From Lactococcus petauri (GTDB taxonomy: Bacteria; Bacillota; Bacilli; Lactobacillales; Streptococcaceae), in the NCBI RefSeq assembly GCF_002154895.1, contig NZ_MUIZ01000001.1, positions 434,001-498,000 of the forward strand: a DNA stretch of 64,000 bases, read 5' to 3'. The notes beneath the pieces were generated by a model. It searched no databases and was not told the origin of the DNA. It saw only the letters and a program-made list of their open reading frames with translations. Position 1 is the stretch's first letter. Each line of letters starts with the position of its first letter. The translations under genes were made by a program, and so were the position numbers. Positions 57,848 through 64,000 of the stretch are shown here, in pieces.

Positions 57848-60800
57848 TTATTGCTCACGTAGTTCGATAAGAAGATCTTTCGTCTGAATCGCTTCTCCTG
57901 CTACGGCATGAATTTCTTCAATCATAGCATCAAACGGTGCTTCGATGGTCGTCTCCATCTTCATTGCTTCTGTAACCATCAGTGCTTGTCCTTTTTTGAC
58001 CTGATCTCCTTTTTTCACTAGGATATCCAAAACAGATCCCGGCATGGTTGCACCAATTTGTTGTGGATCGGTGCTGTCAGCCTTGCGCTTCGCAACAATT
58101 TGTGTTTTGATCGATTGGTCATTTACACTAATTTCACGTCTTTGACCATTCAGGTTAAAGAAGAGCACACGATTTCCTAAAACATCTGGCTCACCAATCT
58201 CATCAAGACGAATAATCAGAGTTTTACCTTTCTCAATCTGCACCTCAATTTGCTCACCCATACGCATACCATGGAGGAAGGTTTCCGTATCAAGCAAGGT
58301 TACTGAGCCAAAAGCATCTTGCATTTTTTGATAATCCAAGAAGACTTGTGGGTACATAATGTAGCTTAAAACTTCATGTTCTTCAGCTGGGTAACCTAAT
58401 ATGTCTGAGAGTTCCTTTTCCACTTGTGCAAAGTCAACGGCTGGCGCGTGAAGACCGGGACGATCTGTTAACGCTTGTTTACCTTTGAGAACCAGCGATT
58501 GAAGTTTCTCTGGGAAACCACCTACAGGTTGACCTAAATCTCCTTGGAAGAAGGAAACAACTGACTCTGGGAAGTTTAATTCTGCGCCTTTTGCATAAAC
58601 ATCTTCTTCTGTGAGATCATTTTGCACCATAAAGAGTGCCATGTCACCCACAACTTTCGAACTTGGAGTCACTTTAATAATGTCACCAAACATCATGTTC
58701 ACTTTGCTATACATAGCTTTGACTTCATCAAAACGAGCATCTAAGCCAACTGCAGCAGATTGTGCTTTAAGATTGGTATATTGTCCCCCTGGCATCTCAT
58801 GTCTGTAAACTTCTGTTTGCGGGCTCGTAATTCCAGCTTCAAAAGGCGCATAATAACGACGCGTATCTTCCCAATAATGGTCAATTTGTTCCGCGTTAGC
58901 AATATGCAAAGCCGCATGACGTCCACCATGCTCCAAGGCATAATAAAGTGACTGCATAGAAGGCTGCGATGTGCCACCAGCAAGTGATGCGGTCGCCACA
59001 TCGACGATATCTACACCTGCCTTAATCGCACCCGAATAAGTAATAATACCATTACCTGCCGTATCATGTGTATGCAAATGAATCGGCAAATCAACTGCTT
59101 CTTTCAGTGCTGTTATCAGTACATAGGCAGCTTGTGGCTTCAGAAGACCAGCCATATCCTTAATTGCAAGAATATGAGCACCGCTAGCTTCCAATTCTTT
59201 AGCTAGGTCTTTATAATACTTCAAGTCATATTTTTGACGTGTTTTATCTAAGATATCGCCAGTATAACAAATCGTTGCTTCAGCAATTTTACCCGTGTCA
59301 CGTACAGTTTGGATAGATTTTTCCATTTGCGGCAGCCAGTTAAGACTATCAAAAATACGGAAAACATCGATTCCCTCAGCTGCTGCTTTTTGAATAAACT
59401 CCTGAATAACATTATCAGGATAATTTTGATAACCTACTGCATTTGAGCCGCGGAACAGCATTTGGAAAAGTGTATTGGGCATCTGGTCACGCAATTTTCT
59501 TAAGCGATACCAAGGTGATTCATTTAAGAAACGGTAGGCGACATCGAAAGTTGCCCCGCCCCACATCTCTACAGAGAATAGATCAGAAAGACCTTGATCT
59601 ACAGAGGTTGCAATCCCCTTCATATCTTGTAGACGCAAGCGTGTGGCTAAAAGACTTTGGTGTGCATCACGAAAAGTTGTATCTGTGAGCAAAACTTCAT
59701 GTGAACCTTTAACAAAGTCTACTACGGCTGCAGCACCTTCTTGATCAAGGATATTCTTTGTTGTTGTTTTCTGGAGAAGCTCAATTTCAGGTTGACGAGC
59801 AGGTTCAAAATAACGCTTCTCTGTTTTGTCAATCCCTGGGAATCCATTCACGGTAATATTCGAAATATATTTCAAGATTTTTGTACCGCGATTACGTTTG
59901 CGAGAAAACTTGAAGAGTTGTGGTGTATTGTCAATAAAGGTTGTCGTTGCTTGACCACTAGTAAACTGCTCGTCCTCAATAACATTTTCCAAAAACGGGA
60001 TATTCGTTTTTACCCCACGAATGCGGAATTCACGTAAGACACGCTGCATCTTATGCACCGCCTCTTCAAAATCTGTCGCATGAGTACAAACCTTGACTAA
60101 AAGACTGTCGAAATAAGGCGTCACTTCATATCCTGCATAAGCATTACCTACATCTAGACGTACACCAAATCCGCCTGGTGAGCGGTATGTGTTAATTTTT
60201 CCTGTATCTGGAAGGAAATTATTTTCGGGATCTTCAGTCGTGATACGGCACTGGATGGCTGCACCTAGACATGGAATTTCATCCTGTGCAGGAATTTTGA
60301 TATCTTGATGCAAATCCTTGCCTTGAGCAATAAGAATTTGTGCTGTAACAATATCGACACCAGTAACCATCTCCGTAATCGTATGTTCTACTTGGACCCG
60401 TGGGTTAACTTCAATAAAGTAAAATTGATTATCTTTAACTAAAAACTCAACTGTCCCTGCATTAACATAACCCACAGCTTGGCAAAGTTGGACAGCTGCT
60501 TGACAGATTTCATTTCTAAATTCTGGATCTAAGCCTACAGCTGGTGCAATTTCGATGACTTTTTGATTACGGCGTTGCACAGAACAATCTCGCTCATGAA
60601 GATGAACAATATTGCCATGTGTATCTCCCAAAATCTGTACTTCGATATGTTTTGGATTTTCAATATATTTTTCAACGTAAATTTCTGCTGAACCAAAAGC
60701 TGTTTGTGCTTCAGACTTGGCACGCGCATAACCGTCACGCATCTCTTCGTCATTGCGAGCAACACGCATTCCACGTCCACCACCACCGAGAGCTGCTTTT

Positions 60801-61267
60801 ATCATGACAGGATAACCATAGGTTTCAGAAAAGGCAAGAGCCCCATCCAAATCGACAGCTCCATCCGTTCCTGGAATACCTTGGATTTGCGCTAAATCCG
60901 CTGCTTTCTTAGCTTTAATTTTATCGCCAAAAATATCCAAATGTTTTAAATCTGGCCCTACAAAAACTAAGCCAGCTTCACGGACCTTAGTCGCAAATTC
61001 TAAGTTTTCAGAAAGTAAACCATATCCCGGGTGAATTGCATCCGCTCCTGCATCTAGAGCAATACGAATAATATCATCCGCATCAAGGTAAGCATCTATC
61101 GGTTTTTTACCTTGTCCGACTAAGTATGCTTCGTCTGCTTTGAAACGGTGTACCGAGTACTCATCTTCTTTTGCATAGATGGCTACAGTGGACAAACCCA
61201 GTTCATTACAGGCACGAAAAACACGAATGGCAATTTCACCACGGTTGGCAACGAGCAGTTTTTTCAT
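57848..61267 (-). CDS. pyc: Pyruvate carboxylase
   Basis: Biotin enzyme that converts pyruvate to oxaloacetate for aspartate synthesis; 1139 residues, full length. Domains in order: biotin carboxylase (about 1-450; GGGGRGMRVARN, EVNPRVQVEHT), carboxyltransferase (about 530-800; LLTDTTFRDAHQS, RIFDSLNW, HTHDTAGN), allosteric linker, and biotin carrier (about 1070-1139) with the biotinylated Lys in VTEAMKMETT. GGGGA ribosome site. Monocistronic next to ftsW. Confidence 0.96.
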   Translation of the reverse strand: MKKLLVANRGEIAIRVFRACNELGLSTVAIYAKEDEYSVHRFKADEAYLVGQGKKPIDAYLDADDIIRIALDAGADAIHPGYGLLSENLEFATKVREAGLVFVGPDLKHLDIFGDKIKAKKAADLAQIQGIPGTDGAVDLDGALAFSETYGYPVMIKAALGGGGRGMRVARNDEEMRDGYARAKSEAQTAFGSAEIYVEKYIENPKHIEVQILGDTHGNIVHLHERDCSVQRRNQKVIEIAPAVGLDPEFRNEICQAAVQLCQAVGYVNAGTVEFLVKDNQFYFIEVNPRVQVEHTITEMVTGVDIVTAQILIAQGKDLHQDIKIPAQDEIPCLGAAIQCRITTEDPENNFLPDTGKINTYRSPGGFGVRLDVGNAYAGYEVTPYFDSLLVKVCTHATDFEEAVHKMQRVLREFRIRGVKTNIPFLENVIEDEQFTSGQATTTFIDNTPQLFKFSRKRNRGTKILKYISNITVNGFPGIDKTEKRYFEPARQPEIELLQKTTTKNILDQEGAAAVVDFVKGSHEVLLTDTTFRDAHQSLLATRLRLQDMKGIATSVDQGLSDLFSVEMWGGATFDVAYRFLNESPWYRLRKLRDQMPNTLFQMLFRGSNAVGYQNYPDNVIQEFIQKAAAEGIDVFRIFDSLNWLPQMEKSIQTVRDTGKIAEATICYTGDILDKTRQKYDLKYYKDLAKELEASGAHILAIKDMAGLLKPQAAYVLITALKEAVDLPIHLHTHDTAGNGIITYSGAIKAGVDIVDVATASLAGGTSQPSMQSLYYALEHGGRHAALHIANAEQIDHYWEDTRRYYAPFEAGITSPQTEVYRHEMPGGQYTNLKAQSAAVGLDARFDEVKAMYSKVNMMFGDIIKVTPSSKVVGDMALFMVQNDLTEEDVYAKGAELNFPESVVSFFQGDLGQPVGGFPEKLQSLVLKGKQALTDRPGLHAPAVDFAQVEKELSDILGYPAEEHEVLSYIMYPQVFLDYQKMQDAFGSVTLLDTETFLHGMRMGEQIEVQIEKGKTLIIRLDEIGEPDVLGNRVLFFNLNGQRREISVNDQSIKTQIVAKRKADSTDPQQIGATMPGSVLDILVKKGDQVKKGQALMVTEAMKMETTIEAPFDAMIEEIHAVAGEAIQTKDLLIELREQ

Positions 61268-61421
61268 ACAATCCCCTATCTTTATTTCCTAAATATGTTG
61301 TGTAATATGGTTGACGATACCTTATAATTCAATTTCCTTCTTGCTTTAGCAAGATAGAGGCATTGAGTATTAGAAAGCATCAGCAACCAAATTATGAATT
61401 TTCACAACATACAAACTTTAT

Positions 61422-61449
61422 AAAAAAAGCTAATTTGATTAGCTTTTTC
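61422..61449 (-). terminator. ftsW terminator
   Basis: 11-bp stem aaaaagctaat / attagcttttt with a 3-base loop, 20 bases behind the ftsW stop. Confidence 0.85.
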
Positions 61450-61468
61450 TTAACTTTAGCATTTAATA

Positions 61469-62692
61469 TTAAACATTTCTAGCATATGTACTTGAAAGCT
61501 CTCTGACTTCTCTACGTTTTTCATCTGCCGAAATGTTGAGTACGAAAGCAATCCCCAAAGACAACACAAGGAATGATGATCCTCCTTGCGATAGGAATGG
61601 GAATGTTACCCCTGTTTCCGGAATAATTCCAAAGGCTCCCCCAATATTGATAAATACTGAAATCAAAAGGGTAGAACCAATACCGATACAGATCATCGAA
61701 TTAAACGCACTTTTTGCACGGATACCGACCATTAAGATACGAACAATCATAAAGAACAATACGCCGAGAACAAGAATCCCTCCGATTAGACCCAGCTCCT
61801 CAATGACAATCGAGAAGATAAAGTCCGTGTGCGCTTCAGGTAGAAAGCCGTTTTTCTCAATAGAGTTCCCAAGTCCACGACCAAACCATCCGCCATTACT
61901 TACGGCGTAATAGGAGTTGGCCATTTGGTGACCATATGTTGACAAGCCTCCGAACGGATTAACCATCGCCTTAAAACGTGCATTGACATAGTGTCCCGGG
62001 ATAACATCCCCACCTACAGCATAAAGGTAGGCAATAAAGGCAACCATCGCTCCCAAAATTATCTTGCCATAGCCACTAAACCAACGCCAAGAGATTCCAC
62101 TCGAAGCAATCATTACTCCTGTAATCATCGCCATAATAGAAGCATTACCCAAGTCTGGCATGATAACCAAAATCCCTAACATTACGAGAATCGCAGAGCG
62201 CCAACCACCAAATAGTTTTTGCCAAATAGTTTTCCCTTTGAAAATTGCTGCGATATCTTTTTCATATATTTCATCCTGCTTTTCGGAAAAGACAGAAGCC
62301 AGATACCACACAACGAAAAATTTTGCATATTCAGCAGGTTGAATCGTCCCCACACCTGGGATAGGAATCCAGCCATGAGCGCCATTTGCGGAAGTATTTG
62401 GCCCGACACGCGAATAAATCATGGCTGAGATCAAAAGAAATAAAACCCAGCCAATCATTTTTTTACTCTTAAGGGCCCGGAGTTTCATCCGGTAAATCAC
62501 TGCAATAGCAACAAAACTCAGCAACATAAACGCGCCTTGGTTGATTGCCATTTTATAAGGTGAAAGTCCCTTCGCCAGCTGATATGGGACTGTTGCTGAA
62601 AAAACCATCACGATACCTACAGCTGACATTATCAGGTAGGGAATCAAAATAGAATAGTTCAGGAAGTTTGCTTTCTTCAATCCATCATTCAT
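61469..62692 (-). CDS. ftsW: Septal peptidoglycan polymerase FtsW (SEDS family)
   Basis: Membrane glycosyltransferase of the divisome, 407 residues with about ten hydrophobic segments. SEDS features are PAEYAKFFVVWYLA (about 120), MPDLGNASIMA (about 175), the long extracellular loop with YYAVSNGGWFGRGLGNSIEK (in part; about 265-285), HTDFIFSIVIEELG and the final GVTFPFLSQGGSSFL. FtsW or RodA cannot be told apart with certainty; the neighbour pyc is typical of lactococcal ftsW. An extended -10 TGGTATAAT (62735-62743) lies about 40 bases upstream; no clear ribosome site. Confidence 0.88.
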   Translation of the reverse strand: MNDGLKKANFLNYSILIPYLIMSAVGIVMVFSATVPYQLAKGLSPYKMAINQGAFMLLSFVAIAVIYRMKLRALKSKKMIGWVLFLLISAMIYSRVGPNTSANGAHGWIPIPGVGTIQPAEYAKFFVVWYLASVFSEKQDEIYEKDIAAIFKGKTIWQKLFGGWRSAILVMLGILVIMPDLGNASIMAMITGVMIASSGISWRWFSGYGKIILGAMVAFIAYLYAVGGDVIPGHYVNARFKAMVNPFGGLSTYGHQMANSYYAVSNGGWFGRGLGNSIEKNGFLPEAHTDFIFSIVIEELGLIGGILVLGVLFFMIVRILMVGIRAKSAFNSMICIGIGSTLLISVFINIGGAFGIIPETGVTFPFLSQGGSSFLVLSLGIAFVLNISADEKRREVRELSSTYARNV

Positions 62693-62734
62693 TTTATGTT
62701 ATCATTTCATTTCTATTATTTTTTAACATTTTTT

Positions 62735-62743
62735 ATTATACCA
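62735..62743 (-). promoter_or_regulatory. Extended -10 promoter of ftsW
   Basis: Minus-strand TGGTATAAT; a matching -35 box is not evident. Confidence 0.6.
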
Positions 62744-62824
62744 TTTTTTCAGTTTCATTTTTACAGATGTGCAATTATTTTAAAAATAAATGATTTTTCT
62801 AGAATGAAAAATACTTCATAGCAC

Positions 62825-62971
62825 TTAAACTTCTCGGTGTAATGTAACCATGCGCTCTTTTGGACAAAACTTCATCGTTTCGACTTTATCAGGGTTGCTG
62901 CTTTTATTCTTACTGCTGATATAATTTTTACTCTTACAACTTGTGCAAGCTAAAGTTATTTTCACTCTCAT
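62825..62971 (-). CDS. rpmG: 50S ribosomal protein L33
   Basis: 48-residue ribosomal protein. It begins [19 protein letters not shown] and ends [16 protein letters not shown], the L33 pattern. The first zinc-type pair CTSC is present but the second is reduced to a single Cys (CPKE), an intermediate between the four-Cys and Cys-free forms. Its ATG overlaps the stop of the MFS gene (ATGA), with GGAG nine bases before it, so it is coupled to the transporter. Lactococci carry more than one rpmG copy. Confidence 0.92.
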   Translation of the reverse strand: MRVKITLACTSCKSKNYISSKNKSSNPDKVETMKFCPKERMVTLHREV

Positions 62972-64000
62972 TCTACGATGCTCCGCTTTCTTAAATATTT
63001 CCGGAAATTAGCCAAGGACCAAAAGAAATTAACAACTACGAAAAGACTTGTCACAATAAACGCCATCCGATAGGAAACCCAGCCTGCAATTGCTGAGCCA
63101 ACGATTGGACCTACAACAACACCAAAGTTAGAAAACATTTGGTTATAGGCAAAGATCCGTGACACACCTTCCTTAGGGGTGATTTTAGCCAAAAGGGAAT
63201 TGACGGAAGGCATCAGAGCACCCGTGCCGAACCCCAGCATAAATCTTAAGATTCCTAATTGAAGAGGGGTTTCTACAAAAGCCATCGGTAAATACATAGC
63301 GAAACTAAAAGCTAAACCGATTAAAATCAGTCGATGTGCGCCATATTTGTCTCCTAATTTACCCAATGTACTAGAAGACATCATTGCAGATAAGCCAACT
63401 GCAGATACAATAAGACCTGAGATAAACATTAAGTTATTTGTATTTGTAGTCAATGTTTTGATGTAAAGGGTCACAAATGGTTCTATTGATTGTGTGGTGA
63501 CTTGGATAATGAAGCTGGTAATAAGTAAGCCAAAAAGGATATGCTTGTTACTTACACGATTGACAATTTCCTTTGTAGATAACATATTATCTTTCGTTAC
63601 AGGTTCAAAGTTTTCATGAACAAAAAAGACAGTCAGAATTGTTGCAAGAGCTAGCAGACTCCCAACGATAAGGAAGACATTCGCCATCCCAAACCATTGT
63701 GCCAATAAACCACCGATAGAAGGGCCAATCAAAGTTCCCGTAATCATTGCAGTGGATAAGACGCCCAGGGCATAACCTGAACGTTCTTTCGGTGCTTGAG
63801 AAGCGATCATTGCTGTCGAGTTGGGAATAAATCCTGAAAAGAAACCCATAAGACTGCGCATGAGCAAGAGCCACCAATAGCCGCCCATATGATGAGAAAA
63901 AGCAATCGCAGACATGGTAAAGGTCATGGCAAAAGAAGCTCTGACCATCATAGGTTTCCGGCCGTATTTGTCCGCTAATTTTCCCCACATAGGAGCAACT
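62968..64000 (-). CDS. MFS transporter (multidrug-type, DHA1), 5' end outside window
   Basis: At least 344 residues of a 12-TM major facilitator protein. The visible part begins within the loop between TM2 and TM3 ([17 protein letters not shown] region, motif A), so about 60 N-terminal residues lie beyond base 64000. A second motif-A copy ([15 protein letters not shown]) marks the middle of the protein. A sugar or drug efflux role in the PmrA/MdtG group is likely but not proven. It overlaps rpmG by four bases at its 3' end. Confidence 0.85.
   Translation of the reverse strand, partial: VAPMWGKLADKYGRKPMMVRASFAMTFTMSAIAFSHHMGGYWWLLLMRSLMGFFSGFIPNSTAMIASQAPKERSGYALGVLSTAMITGTLIGPSIGGLLAQWFGMANVFLIVGSLLALATILTVFFVHENFEPVTKDNMLSTKEIVNRVSNKHILFGLLITSFIIQVTTQSIEPFVTLYIKTLTTNTNNLMFISGLIVSAVGLSAMMSSSTLGKLGDKYGAHRLILIGLAFSFAMYLPMAFVETPLQLGILRFMLGFGTGALMPSVNSLLAKITPKEGVSRIFAYNQMFSNFGVVVGPIVGSAIAGWVSYRMAFIVTSLFVVVNFFWSLANFRKYLRKRSIVE

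Overview
The window reads as about 64 kb of a Lactococcus chromosome, most plausibly from the garvieae side of the genus. The evidence is a tributyrin esterase of the lactococcal EstA type, lactococcal-type RpoB/RpoC, PepO, PepT, a PTS sucrose operon, the sufCDSUB order behind mecA and a GlcNAc-1-P transferase, and moderately low G+C with AGGAGG ribosome sites. I saw no rRNA, tRNA, CRISPR array, prophage or intact insertion sequence. Nearly all genes lie on the minus strand. The exceptions are dagK, an Rgg-type regulator, murE, a GNAT enzyme, scrB-scrR and clpP.

Layout by position. 1-4.9 kb: estA (cut by the window edge), comEC-comEA (DNA uptake) and an anion permease. 5-7.4 kb: an ABC-F ATPase and a CPBP membrane protease. 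7.5-13 kb: a 77-bp tandem repeat and the complete SUF Fe-S operon. 13-16.2 kb: a cell-wall polysaccharide initiator, mecA and a lipid kinase. 16.3-24.2 kb: rpoC and rpoB, with a structured leader and a structured spacer. 24.2-28.2 kb: an alkyltransferase-like protein, pepO and a flippase. 28.3-30.5 kb: a divergent cluster of an Rgg-type regulator, a secreted cationic peptide precursor and a small membrane protein. 30.7-38 kb: murE, an amino-acid transporter, pepT, a DUF1803-like gene, ppaC and pflA. 38-44.3 kb: a drug exporter, a CorC-type protein, an AI-2E-family permease, a GNAT enzyme, a uracil-DNA glycosylase and ksgA. 44.3-52.3 kb: an accessory block with a GC-rich, probably acquired surface protein behind a CTGT microsatellite, then the scrK-scrA / scrB-scrR sucrose regulon. 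52.4-64 kb: an ABC exporter with rnmV and tatD, spx, a small membrane protein, a VOC protein, CtsR-controlled clpP, pyc, ftsW, rpmG and an MFS gene cut by the right edge.

The most interesting points are these. (1) The Rgg / secreted peptide / membrane protein cluster looks like an undescribed regulated peptide system, possibly a bacteriocin with immunity. (2) Five separate genes (dagK, the flippase, ksgA, tatD and a small membrane protein) have a -10 hexamer followed by exactly six bases and then ATG, with no Shine-Dalgarno sequence. This is a recurring leaderless-mRNA architecture. (3) A (CTGT)14.75 microsatellite directly abuts the -10 box of the GC-rich surface-protein gene and spans its predicted transcription start, so it may be a phase-variable locus. 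(4) The sufB 3' end and its terminator are amplified as a 77-bp tandem array. (5) rpoB has a terminator-like hairpin between its promoter and start codon, and the rpoB-rpoC spacer holds a 19-bp hairpin that is fully paired only in the transcribed sense. Several gene starts were moved from the longest reading frame to starts supported by ribosome sites, including TTG starts for both rpoB and rpoC.
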